This document shows positions 33,056 to 43,600 of a DNA stretch of 64,000 nucleotides, one piece after another (position 1 is the stretch's first letter; every line of letters starts with the position of its first letter). The DNA comes from Earliella scabrosa. Lineage: Eukaryota > Basidiomycota > Agaricomycetes > Polyporales > Polyporaceae. Location: positions 124,001 through 188,000 of the forward strand of contig JABYQQ010000001.1 in NCBI GenBank assembly GCA_022605405.1. The letters are read 5' to 3'. Made by a program: the position numbers and the translations under genes. The notes below the pieces were generated by a model. That model was not told the DNA's origin. It did not search any database and worked only from the letters and a program-made list of their open reading frames with translations.

Positions 33056-35841
33056 ATGGACCAGCAATATCCGGCTGGTTACTACCCATCGACGGCTGAG
33101 CCGTCGACCCATCAGCAGCACCAGCAGCACCAGCACCCGCAGAGACAGCGACAACATCAGCCGGAGGGTTGGCGATCGCCCATGTCGTTTAACGACATCC
33201 CTCCTCAGCATGGTCCCCAGCCCGCGTCGCCCCAAGGGCAGTACGAGACCTTTGCCCAGTATGTTCGTCGTACACAGCCCCAACCTCACCAGCAACCGCA
33301 ATTCAATCCCAGTTACCCCTTCCTCCCGGGCGACTCTGGTCGTGCTCCACAGTATGCCCCGCGAGGCATGCCGTACCAAAGCGAACACCCTCAAGGCCGT
33401 TGGGCCTATTTTACGGGTCCTGTAGATGCGACTATGCCTACTCAGTATAGCCAAATCCCCACCAGCGGACCGACGCCCGCTCCTCCACACCATTACATGC
33501 CTCCCCCTCCTGGAGGTACACGACCGGTCCAGGAACCCGTCCAACTCCCAGGAGGGTTCGCGGCACCTCGAAGCTATCCCGCAGGGAACAGCGCATACGC
33601 GCAACCTGAGCGAGTGGCCTCGAAGCGAACCCGTGAACCTGCTACGGCAAGCACGTCCCAAAACGAGACACGCCCAGCCCAGACCAAGACAACGTCTACT
33701 GAGTGCGAGACGAGCACCTCTCCTCCAGCTGAATTCGCCGCCATGTTCAGTGCGGAAGGGGTATGTTTTGCTGTCTTGTTCAGCGAGAGAGGCAATGCTG
33801 ACGGATTCGTGGACCTGCAGGGCGAGGCTGAAGCGTCAGCGGTATGGAATGCGTTACCCAAAGATGACAGATCTCGTTTGCTCGCCTTCTACTCATCGTC
33901 CCAGCGGACGCGGGTCACTGACTCCCGTCCAATGGACGTCGATGAACCTGGGACAGTACGTGTGGTGAATTCTGCCCAAGCTGTTGTCTAATCCCAGCAT
34001 CATCGTCTACTAAGTCTCGCAAGAGACCATCTACATCTCCAGGTTCTCCGCCGAAGCGTCAGGCCACTGCACAGGCCCCGCCACCGACACAGGGGCGCAA
34101 TGCCAAAGGATCGGCAAGCGGGCCGCAAATTCGCACCCGAGTCAAAACTGCATACGTTGATGATGCGGACGACGAATCCGTACGTTGTTCACATCTCACG
34201 CCCATGCTTCGCTTGACCATGCCCCAAGGAGGAAGACTACATTCCTCGAAGCAATGGCCCCGTAGGGAAGGGCGTCCCGAAAGATTCTCCCCGGCAGGTA
34301 AGTAATGTGGCAACCCGTACGTCACCATATATGAGTCTCACTGGTCGCATGATCAGGGGGCACAGGAGGCAGCACGCGCGTTCGGTATGCAAGGCGGGAC
34401 ATCACCCGAGACATCTTACGACGTCCCATCTGGTCCTAACAGCATCGGCGTGATGTTACTCAATGCCGCCCACCGAACGGACGAACGATTCGAGAGGATC
34501 GAGTACGTGTGCTACTCCACATGACTTCGGATGTTTCCACTGAGGGGGCGACTAGAACCATTTTGACCGATATTGCCGACCAGCGGGCTGCCAATAGGTC
34601 TAAGGGAAAGGCCAAGCAACGCTCGGGACATAACGCTCGCAAGACAACGTCTAGGCCGGAGCCCTGTGACTCTGAGGAAGACGAGGAAGCGGAGAACGCG
34701 CGTAAGCTCGCGGAACAGATCAAGCTGCAGAAGGAGCGCGATAAGCCCCATATGAACAGTCTGAAGGTCAGTATTGATCGATTGACAATTGCCTGGATGT
34801 CTTACGATGCTCCTTTCTCAGGCCTTCATCCGCGACTTGGTCGACGTGAAGTTACTCAAGTTGAAGGATATGAAGCAACTTCCGCGCAAGCATGGCCGGC
34901 CTACAGAAGCACAGCGGGCGGCTTACGAGAACAGCGAGGGGCCGTACTTCACCATGGAGAACTTCACGATTGACCTCACCAATGGCTGGAAGGGCTGCTC
35001 GTTCAATCGCGGAGCCGAGGCCTTCATTCTCGACACCTTCTTCACCATGCATGCTGGTGGCTGGTATAACGATCCTCCCGTCCCTCCTCGCCTGCTCTGT
35101 CGGGGCGTATTGGCTGGCGTCTTGAAGAGCCACGTCGACTACCTTCGTAGCGAATACAAGAGATTGACTCAGCCGCAAACGGATGCGACCGAGAAACGCG
35201 CGAGGGAGCGCCTTCTGCGCAACCGGTTCACTGCTCGTCGGAACACGGTAAGCTGATGTATTTCGTTGCTATATGGATGTATTCTGATAGTCCCAAAGAC
35301 CTACAAGATTCGCGCGAGGGTCATTAACAGGCACGAACTAGCTAAACACAAGGCTCTCTTCGACACGCTCAGGGGACGTCATATGAGCGGCGACGAAGCA
35401 GTGGTGGAGGGCGTGGACGATGATCGCCAAAAGCATCCCCGAGCGTACCACATTGTCGAGGCCGCCTGGCAAAGCGAGGAGTTCAAGGCTTTCGTCCGCG
35501 TGCTCGATGAATGGCACATCGAAGACTGGCGACTCAAGGTCGGCGAGAAGCTCCGTGGGGGCAACAGCCCGCGGGTACGTATCCCGCTTGCAAAGCCCCG
35601 GGTCATCAATTCTCCAGCCCCCATCGGTCTCTGGAGGAACTGCTACAGTCCGTCGTGGCTCAGGTCCCTCAAGGACCATGCACGCGAACAGCTACACATC
35701 ATCGACGAGGATTATGATTTCAGTCTGCCCGAGTACAAAAGGCCCGATAATCTGGACAACATTGACATCGATGAGGAGGATGACGGGGAGGATGACGACG
35801 ACGACGACGAGGACGAGGAGGAAGATGTGACCATGTCGTAG
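33056..35841 (+). CDS. Unknown multi-exon protein with Gln/Pro-rich N-terminus and acidic tail
   Basis: It starts MDQQYPAGYYPSTAEPS. The first exon is Gln/His/Pro-rich and disordered. At least six short introns follow (for example GTACGTTGTT..CCCAAG, GTAAGTAATG..GATCAG, GTACGTGTGC..ACTGAG, GTCAGTATTG..CTCAG, GTAAGCTGAT..CAAAG), giving about 750 residues. A basic segment with TKSRKRPSTSPGSPPKRQ resembles a bipartite nuclear signal. The folded C-terminal third contains EQIKLQKERDKPHMNSLK, PYFTMENFTIDLTNGWKG and LLCRGVLAGVLKSHVDYL. The protein ends in a long Asp/Glu run. I recognise no named domain. The nuclear signal and acidic tail suggest a nuclear protein. Confidence 0.66.
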
Positions 35842-35916
35842 GATTCATAAGCGAGCTAAATGTTTTGGTCAATGTTTATTGACCAGGGTCTAAGTCGCGT
35901 GACTCGCACACCCCGC

Positions 35917-35932
35917 GCGCGACGCGTCGCGC
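35917..35932. repeat. Perfect 16 bp palindrome
   Basis: GCGCGACGCGTCGCGC lies between the stop of the preceding gene and the recombinase-bearing remnant. It might mark the edge of the inserted retroelement fragment. No function is shown. Confidence 0.6.
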
Positions 35933-35948
35933 ATACTTCTTACATCCT

Positions 35949-37409
35949 TTGTGCATTCTCTCGTATATCTTCGCTTCCGCTCGTCTTCCTCTCTCTCCAC
36001 CTCCTTCCTCACCCGCGTGCTCGAAAGTCTGCGACTTCGAGTACCTTGTTGCTTTTTCTCAGGTCACGGCTCCGCGCCACCGGAAGCAACCGCCCCGCGG
36101 CCCCGACGGTCGTTTTTTGAAGTCCTCCGAGACTCCGCCGACCTCCAACGACTTCGACATGCCCTCTGGCGACGGCCCCTCTTCTAGCGGAGCGTCTAGC
36201 TCTAACGCGACGACGCCCGCGACAGTCCCAGCCACGGGCACCAGCCAGAACGCCACTCAGAGCACCGGATCAGGAACGTCTGCAGCTAGCACTGCTGCCG
36301 CGCAAGCCGTGGCAGCAGTCACGAGCCAAGTCAGCTTCACGCCGGATCAAGTCCAGGTCCTGCAGTCCTTCGCAGCAGCGCTCAGCATCCAGAACAACGC
36401 TGCGCAGCCCGCGCCCACAGTTACGGCAGCTGCGCCCGTGACGGCGGCTGCGTTCCCCGCATTCACGTTCGCGCCGTCTTCTGCCCCTCCAGCTGGTGCG
36501 TCTCTCCTCGACCTCTTTCCCACTATCGATGGGGCCCTCCTCCCGGAGATCGCGCGGCACGAGTTTAAGCCCAGCGACCTGTATAAGCTTGACACGCGGC
36601 ACAAAGATCGCGCTGCACGGCAAGTGCTCGAGCTGAACAGCGGGGTGGTCTCGGTGCGCGACCAGGCGCCCCGCGACTACCCTTCTTTTCACTCCCTTTA
36701 CTTATATACCGCTGAGCACTATCCAGACCCTGTGTATGTACAGTCGCTGCTGCATATAATAGACTATGGTGCTGCCATAGGATTCTCGGGTCCACAGTCC
36801 GAACAAGGATGCCGCAATCTCTCCACCGCTCTGGAGCACCCCGATACTGTCACCGCCGACATCTCTGCCCTCTGCTCGCGCCAGCGCATGCACGGCCCAT
36901 TCCCAGCTCCGCCGCTGCCCCTCTTTCGTGTCTCTCCTCTCGGAGTGGTGGTCGGTCTTCTACTCGCGGTGGAACGGCGTCCGCCTCATCGCACCATCAC
37001 GGCCAACCGTTCATGTCTTCACCGATGCGAGCGGGGCCGAGCGAAAAGGCATCGGAGGAGTCTTTGGCAATGAGTGGTTTGCCAGCCGTGTACCGCGCCG
37101 CTTTCGCAAGCGGGACGTTCAGTTCAAGGAACTGTTCACAGCTGTTCAGGCAACGCTCCGCTGGGGACAGCAATGGACTGGTTGTCATGTGGTCTTCCAT
37201 ATTGATAACCAGGTCATTGTTGAAGCCATTGAATCAGACCGCAATCGCTCACGTCACACCATGTCGCTGCTGCTTATGCTTGCCGCGTGTCTCCAGTTCT
37301 CTTTTTCGTCAGAATGGCTCCCATCGAAACAGAACGCGCTTGCTGATGCAGCCTCTCGCTTTCAGTATTCCCTCCTCTTCCAGCTCGCCCCGCACCTCCG
37401 CCTGAAGCC
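35949..37409 (+). pseudogene. DIRS-like gag/RT-RNase H remnant with reverse transcriptase deleted
   Basis: Frame one (to about 36940) has a low-complexity gag-like start, the block EIARHEFKPSDLYKLDTR, then EHYPDPVYVQSLLHIIDYG and HGPFPAPPLPLFRVSPLG, which normally leads straight into a reverse-transcriptase domain. Instead the frame shifts at about 36935-36950 into SEWWSVFYSRWNGVRL, a segment that normally precedes RNase H. RNase H itself is present with TDAS, E in FKELFTAV, D in HIDNQ and D in NALADAASR. The whole catalytic RT region is therefore missing. A further frame change separates this from the recombinase ORF. YR retroelements of the DIRS group encode RT-RNase H plus a tyrosine recombinase, so I read this as an internally deleted copy. 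Confidence 0.75.
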
Positions 37410-38501
37410 ATGCTCGCCGAACCCCCAGCTGAGTGGTATGAGACAAATGCTCATTTCACTCGACAAGTCGCCCGCTACCTCTGGTTTGGACTCGCATCCA
37501 GCACTCGCAAGTCGTACAGCACCGGCCAGTGCGGATATCTCGACTTCGTGCGCCTCCATCCAGCATACTGCAACCCCGATGGTGGGCTTCTCCCGGCCAC
37601 TCAGCGGGGAGTCATGGAGTGGACCGCTTCGCTCGGAGCACGCGGTCTTCAACCCAAGACCATTAAGAGCTACCTCTCCAGCCTCCGATCCCTGCATGTC
37701 GACGCCGACCTCCCCTTTACTGCTTGCGAGTCTCCGCTCGTACAGCGCCTGCTCAGGGGCATCAAACGCTGCCACGGCGAGCGCGAGCGCAACCCAAAAC
37801 TCCCCATTACCGTCAACATCCTGCGCCAAATCTGCAACGTCCTGGATGAGTCGAACTCACCCTACGACAACATCATACGTGCGGCGGTCACCCTAGCCTT
37901 TGCAGGATTCCTTCGCTGCGGCGAGTTCACGGTTCCGAAGCGCGACTCTGTCTTCAATCCAGCAATTCACCTGGCACGCGGAGCAGTCCAGTTCTGGCCT
38001 GACATGGAGTCTGCGACGCACATGTCCCTAACCCTGCCAGCTTCGAAGACTGACCCATTCCGCAAGGGCGTCACAGTCATGATAGCGGCAGCCCCCGCTT
38101 ACTCCACTTGTGCGGTGACCGCGCTGAAGTGCGTCTTCCGCCAGGAGTTCCTCCTCAATGACTCGTCGCCTCTCTTCCCTGGTGTCACAGGTCCTCGCTC
38201 CGCGCTCTCTCGAGACGTCTTTCTGGCACGGCTCAAGACGATTCTTCTCGACTTGGGCTATGACAGCACCAAGTACTCGGGCCATAGCTTCCGCCGCGGC
38301 GCTGCGACCTCAGCAGCAGCAGCGGGATACACCGACCTCGAACTGCAGCAGATGGGGCGCTGGCGCAGCGACGCGTTCAAGCTCTATGTTGACGTACCCC
38401 GCGATCGTATCCTCCATCTCTCAGCCCGACTCCATTGGGCCGATCCTCACGCTCAGCCTTACGAGCCTCCGGCTCTCCCCTTCGCTCCTTCTTTGGCTTG
38501 A
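37410..38501 (+). CDS. Tyrosine recombinase (DIRS/YR-retroelement type)
   Basis: Tyrosine recombinases break and rejoin DNA through a Tyr-DNA intermediate. This 363-codon frame is open from ATG 37410. The N-terminal SAM-like part has FGLASSTRKSYSTGQCGYLD. The catalytic part has Arg169 (AFAGFLRCGEF), Lys213 (LPASKTDPFRKG), His292-x-x-Arg295 (GHSFRRGAAT), Trp319 (QMGRWRS) and nucleophile Tyr326 (DAFKLYVDV), so the tetrad is complete. It overlaps the end of the RNase H frame by up to 487 nt in another phase, as in compact YR retroelements. It is the last gene before the right TIR and points toward it. It may be just a nested remnant, or it may help move the large element. Confidence 0.85.
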   Translation: MLAEPPAEWYETNAHFTRQVARYLWFGLASSTRKSYSTGQCGYLDFVRLHPAYCNPDGGLLPATQRGVMEWTASLGARGLQPKTIKSYLSSLRSLHVDADLPFTACESPLVQRLLRGIKRCHGERERNPKLPITVNILRQICNVLDESNSPYDNIIRAAVTLAFAGFLRCGEFTVPKRDSVFNPAIHLARGAVQFWPDMESATHMSLTLPASKTDPFRKGVTVMIAAAPAYSTCAVTALKCVFRQEFLLNDSSPLFPGVTGPRSALSRDVFLARLKTILLDLGYDSTKYSGHSFRRGAATSAAAAGYTDLELQQMGRWRSDAFKLYVDVPRDRILHLSARLHWADPHAQPYEPPALPFAPSLA

Positions 38502-39075
38502 GCTCGGCCCTCCCGGTCGCGCAAGAGAGCGGTGGCGACGCGAGTCGGATGCCCGCGCGCAGTTCGCAGCGCGCGCCCAATGCATTCCCTTTCGCCCTGC
38601 CCGAGTTCACGCGTGATTAGACGGTATCAGAGGAATGATGTGGTTCATGCGGTTGACTCGTCTGACATTCTCCCACCTGTGCACTCTATGGCGCGATACA
38701 TATTACTTCTCCTTAGGCCCTACCAGCGGCATAGATCAGGCGCTCCCGCAGAGCGAATGGGATGCCGCGACGCGACAGCCGATTGAACGCCAAAGCGTAT
38801 GGGCCCCCAGAACATGGATCCAGCAGGTAGCGTGTTGAAGGGCGGGGCGTGGATGGCTGCAGCGACAGGGCGCAGCACAGGGTTGCTTGCCTCTCTATTC
38901 GCGGGCGTCGCGATCGAACGCGAGGAACGGTGATGCGCATTGGGAGGGTATATCTCGAGATCTCTGTCTCGCCAGTTGCGTCAGGTTGCGTCAAAAATCA
39001 CACGACGGGAGCGACGGGAGCGACGAAAGCGACGGGAATGACGGGGGTGCGCTGGGAATGACGGGAGGGGCGCGA
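38502..39075. other. Right inner spacer, no gene
   Basis: It contains the 3' end of the recombinase unit. From about 39000 it holds degenerate GGGAGCGAC repeats that continue the minisatellite beyond the exact TIR boundary. ORFs here are shadows of that repeat. Confidence 0.5.
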
Positions 39076-40687
39076 GTGACGGGAGTAGCGGGAGCGGCGG
39101 GTGGGGTGGGAGGGATTGCAACGGACTGAGGGACAGGCGCGACTGGAATGGCCAGGACGGAGAGAATGACGGGAAAGACGGGAGCAATGGGAGCGACAGG
39201 AGTGGCGGGAGCGAAGGGAGCGAAGGGATTGGTAGGAGCGGCGGGAGCGGCGGGAGTGGCGGGAGGACGGGCAGGAGCTACGAAAGCGACTGAAGTGGCG
39301 GGAAGGAAGGGAGCGAACACGACGGGCACGGCAGGAACAACGGGTGCGGCGGGGACGACCCCCAGTAACGGGAGCTACAGGTGTAGCGGGGGCTACAGGA
39401 GCGACAGGAGCGACAGGAGCGACAGGAGCGACAGCCTGAGGTACAGCAGGAGCGACAGGGACGGTCCTGGCCGACGCCTGTCTCGACTCCTGCCTGCGAC
39501 TCCTCGCGTATACCCGCCCGCGCGAGCTTGCCATCGTCGCGAGCTAGACCCCTTCGCGCGAAATTGGGGAGCGACAGGAGCGACAGGTACAGCAGGAGCG
39601 ACAGGGACGGTCCTGGCCGACGCCTGTCTCGACTCCTGCCTGCGACTCCTCGCGTATACCCGCCCGCGCGAGCTTGCAATCGTTGCGAGCTAGACCCCTT
39701 CGCGCGAAATTGGGGAGCGACAGGAGCGACAGGGACGGTCCTGGCCGACGCCTGTCTCGACTACTGCCTGCGACTCCTCGCGTATACCGGCCCGCGCGAG
39801 CTTGCTACCGTTGCGTTCTGGGAGCCCTTCGCGCGAAATTGGGGAGCGACCTGGGAGCGACAGATGCAGCAGGAGCGACTCGGGCGCTCCTGACCGACTC
39901 CTGCCTGCGACTCCTCGCGATACCCGCGCTCGCGCTCGGTTGCTCTGTTGTGAGCTGGGGGTCCTTCGGGCCACATCGGAGCCCACGGTCGCGGATTGGG
40001 AGCCCTTTCGCGCGACCTCGGAGCCCACGGTCGCGAATTAGGAGCTCGTGTACGCGACCTTGGAGCCCACAGTCGCGAGCTAGGAGCTCTTTGACGCGAC
40101 CTTGAAGCCCGTCCTCGCGACCTTGGAGCTCGTCTGCGCGCCTTTGTCGCCCGTCCTCGCACCTTTGTAGCCCGTTGGCGCTCCCGCAGAGCCCGCACAG
40201 GGAGCTCCAGGTGGGAGCTCCCGGTCCCAGGGACGTTACATGTCCTATGTATTTCCTTTGCATGGTCAATGAGACATGTTCCGTCTGCGTGGCTCACCTA
40301 TTTCCTAGGCTAGGAACGATTATGTATCTGTCCATAGCGCTATTGTAGAACTGCTTTTGTTGAGCTACTTGACGTGTTCTCGTCTAGGACACAGGTAGGA
40401 AATACTTGGGTCGAACAATGGGCATTTAACGTATCTTGCCGTTAGCTCGATGATTTCCCAGGGCCAGAAAATCACGTGGTATGTGACGTCGGCCACTTGT
40501 TTCCCACTTTTGTCCGGCTTTGACGCACTTTGACCTGGCCTGGAGCCCAGGAAATAGGTAGGTTATAGGCTGGATCGTTGAAATGTCCTGATTCAGTTTA
40601 CACCTAGTACATCGGCCGAAAATGATAGATTCCCCACTATTTTCCTATCAATTTCCCAGGTACCACAAAGCGGGCCATGCCCGTCGT
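39076..40687 (-). repeat. Right terminal inverted repeat (1612 bp)
   Basis: This is the mirror of 2783-4394 with no difference found in the parts compared. Its outer terminus is GCCCGTCGT followed by the duplicated GCGCC. The internal repeat layout is the same as in the left arm, in reverse order. Confidence 0.95.
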
Positions 40688-40692
40688 GCGCC
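40688..40692. repeat. Target-site duplication, right (GCGCC)
   Basis: It is identical to 2778-2782 and is followed by CCAGTGTAGTAGTACGC, which continues the host unit exactly as at 51485 onward in the unoccupied copy. Confidence 0.88.
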
Positions 40693-43600
40693 CCAGTGTA
40701 GTAGTACGCACTCGCGATCGCGACACTCGTAGTGCGCTGCAGCTGCGGTAGGGACCGGCGCGTCTTCGCGAGCATGGACACCGGTGACCGTTCTGCATCC
40801 GGGCTCCTGTGGCTGCTCAGTGGGCTCCTCGTATCCCTGCTGGTGCCCAAACCCCTCCCTCTCTTCCCGTACCAGTGCGACATCCAGAGCCGCCGCCAAG
40901 GACACGCAGCAGGCACCCGCAGCGATCTCCTAACAGACTCGGACCCGGACTTTGCGTCGGGCATACCCTCGAGACCCACCTCGCTCTCCTTCTCCTTCCC
41001 CCGGCTCCATCTCGCCTACCTCAACCCGCTTCCTGTCCCATCCGTTTGCAAGACGTGATGACGCTGTTAGTCCGGTTTGTGGCTCCTTCTCTGCCAAGGA
41101 CGTCCAAGGACATCAAGAGTGCGACACCCGGAGGCCTATCTGCCTGCATCTACGGCGGTGTCGACGCTGCAAGATCGATCAGGCACCTGACGGCCACACG
41201 GTCAGTACAGCGGTTTATGCGACCATTCGCTCGCCCGCTGAGCGGATAGGTATGGCACGACTGCAACTGTAGCCTTGAAGCCTCCACTCACATCCCTCCG
41301 GCGCGCATCTGAAGTTGGACCGGCGAAGATGAAGCTATCGGTGATGGAGACAACGACCGGGCGCGCTCCCTCGAGACCGCTAAGGCTCTCGCCGACGGGC
41401 AGCACTACGACGATTGCCTTCTACGAGGTGATCGCTGCCGGCGCGGAGGCCGATTCGAACATGGGCACATACTTTGTCGACCTCAGTCGCTTGTCTCGCT
41501 CATGCGTATCCCGCACCCGGGCCTTCGCCTGCATAGACTCGCCCGCTCGCATACCACCTACCAGCATCCGCGGATACTCGGCGCGCTGTTGCGGGGTCCT
41601 GTGACTACTACTGGATACCGACGGTGGTCAACGAAACGTATACGCGCAGAAGTTAGTTACACATGGAAATCGAGTGTGACCGTCCTTCGTGCGTCCTCAG
41701 GGCAGGGTCTAGTGGCCCACCGTCTCGTTCTCGTCCACCGAGGTCCGACCGGGACGGCTTTCCCGCTGCAGCACACAGTCCTCGGATCCACATAGGATGT
41801 CAGCAGCAACGGGCGATGCCAGCACGACTATGACGAACTCTCTCTGCAGCAACGGTTGCGATCCTCGACGTCCTCTACCACGTCAAGCTTCACAGCCGTC
41901 AAGACTACGGACGACTCGACTCGACTCGCGCTTCCAGTCCCTTCCTGTCTGAGCTAACTGGTTCTTTTGGCTCGTCCCCGTCCCGTCTTCTTCCCTGTTG
42001 CTGCGATGGTTCTATACGTACCTGTCCGTACAGACAGCATGTGCATGCTGAAACGTCTTGTGGACCATGTTTCTGTCGTCAGTGGTCGACATGATTACTG
42101 AACGTCCGTGCTAATAAACACTCGCATTGTTCTTACCATGTGTGTTCGGATGATTCGAGCACCAGCTTAACGGCAAACGGTGTCAGTCATGCTGCCTTGC
42201 GTGTGCGAAGCCGAACACAAGAAAGGGCGACATGCGGGCACGTGCGGTGTGACCCTGCGCGCCAGCCAATAGCGTTGGTGAACTCGAACTCCCTGAGTCG
42301 CTCTGTATCTGTCGCTGCATCCTCGTCTGCACCTTGGTCGCGGCGGTCTCTGCGGTCTCCGACCCGTCAGCAGCACCCGAATACTGGCGTCGTTCTTCCC
42401 GGTGCCGACATCCACCGACTTCGATCGGTTCCCTGTGCTGAGCACACTCTGCGCCTGCCTCGACTCCTCGCTGCCCTAGGTCGATGCCGGCCTCTCACGT
42501 CTCTGCTCCACCAATCTCGTTTAGCTGCGTTATCCAACCCACGGACGACAGCGGCCAGTCCTTGGCTGCACGACGGCCGACTACCACCGTTTCGCCCTTT
42601 CTCGGCGCGGCGCACTCTGCGGAGTCAGTTCGCGCCGTCTGGTCTTGGTTTCCAGTGCGCACATATGGTACGTGTCCATGTGCTATTCAGGTCCTTCTGT
42701 ACTCTGATTTGACACCTCTCTGTATGATCAGCCGCCCATTCTCTCTCGGCACGCGTATCCAGATGAGCTCCGGAGTAGATCTGCATTGGACAAGGCGGAT
42801 GACACACACGGGGATGTCGGCTCAAGTTGAGTACGACTCGATCGAGATCTTCAGGTGCGAGACTGCTGCTCTGCAACCGGATTCCGATGACTGTGGTGGG
42901 CCCAGATTCCGCTGGCTGCAGTGGGGACTCCATAACGTCGAACTCCATCCCATCGCCATAGCAAGCATTCTGGTCGAGTGCTTGAGGTGCGTCCCTCTGT
43001 CTCCTGCTCCAAGCTTCGGTTCACCCATCTCGACTCACGCTCCATGGACTTCTCACCGCCGCGGGATTGAATATATGCGCGAACACTCCTCCTGTGTCTC
43101 CTTTGGTTACCAGGAGCAATCACACCACCGTGACCCTAAATACCAATCACGTGTCGCCGCTGGATTGTTCGGAAAGCCTCCCCAAACATGAAGCCCCCGT
43201 TCTCCAGGTCCTACTCTCCCACCCGCGTTCCCGAACGTTCTCCAAGCTGACATCAGCCTTTGACCAGATGCCGCACCGGACAGTAACATCGTGACCATCG
43301 GCGCTGGTCCGGCGACGCGTGCTCTCCCTTGCAGAAGTATCATGCTTTTATACGATGAGGCACGAACTCGGACCTGCAGCCGCGTCCGTACGCGCGTCCA
43401 AGGCTCCTCGCGCATTCGACGAGGTGCATCGGTTCGAGTCGCGCCACATCTGAGCAGCCGCAGAGATGCGGTAGATGAAGGACCCAGGACGGGTACTCGT
43501 TCGGATCGCACTGAAGAAGAGGAAGGGTCCGCGCGTTCCCGATACCCACGCCGCGCGCTGCTGCTCTCGTCAAGTTTCAGTGCTACCACGAGCCTCGCCG

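Larger units (their letters stand above)
2783..40687. mobile_element. Giant TIR-bounded cargo element, 37,905 bp
   Basis: The ends are ACGACGGGCATGG and its exact reverse complement, each starting a 1612 bp inverted repeat, with GCGCC on both outer sides. Removing the element and one GCGCC gives a sequence that matches the second duplication unit across the junction (51470-51490) with one T/A difference 3 bp upstream of the duplicated 5-mer. This shows the insertion directly. It carries a Tnp2 transposase, a tyrosine recombinase linked to an RNase H fragment, two F-box-type genes, WD40 and SUN-domain membrane proteins and several unknowns. No Polinton-type polymerase, capsid or ATPase was seen. 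Long perfect TIRs plus a 5 bp duplication suggest a DDE-type mechanism, but the TIR ends match no superfamily I can name. Confidence 0.92.

Noticed and set aside
2783..40687. Classification as a Starship
   Set aside because: It has long perfect TIRs, the recombinase is of the DIRS/RNase H-linked type rather than a DUF3435 captain, and that gene points outward at the end instead of inward.
2783..40687. Classification as a Polinton/Maverick or endogenous large DNA virus
   Set aside because: No type B polymerase, retroviral-type integrase, packaging ATPase, protease or capsid gene was seen, and the duplication is 5 bp rather than 6.
41059..41604. Spliced small gene conserved in both duplication units
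   Set aside because: Substitutions between copies are as often amino-acid changing as silent, and no domain is visible.
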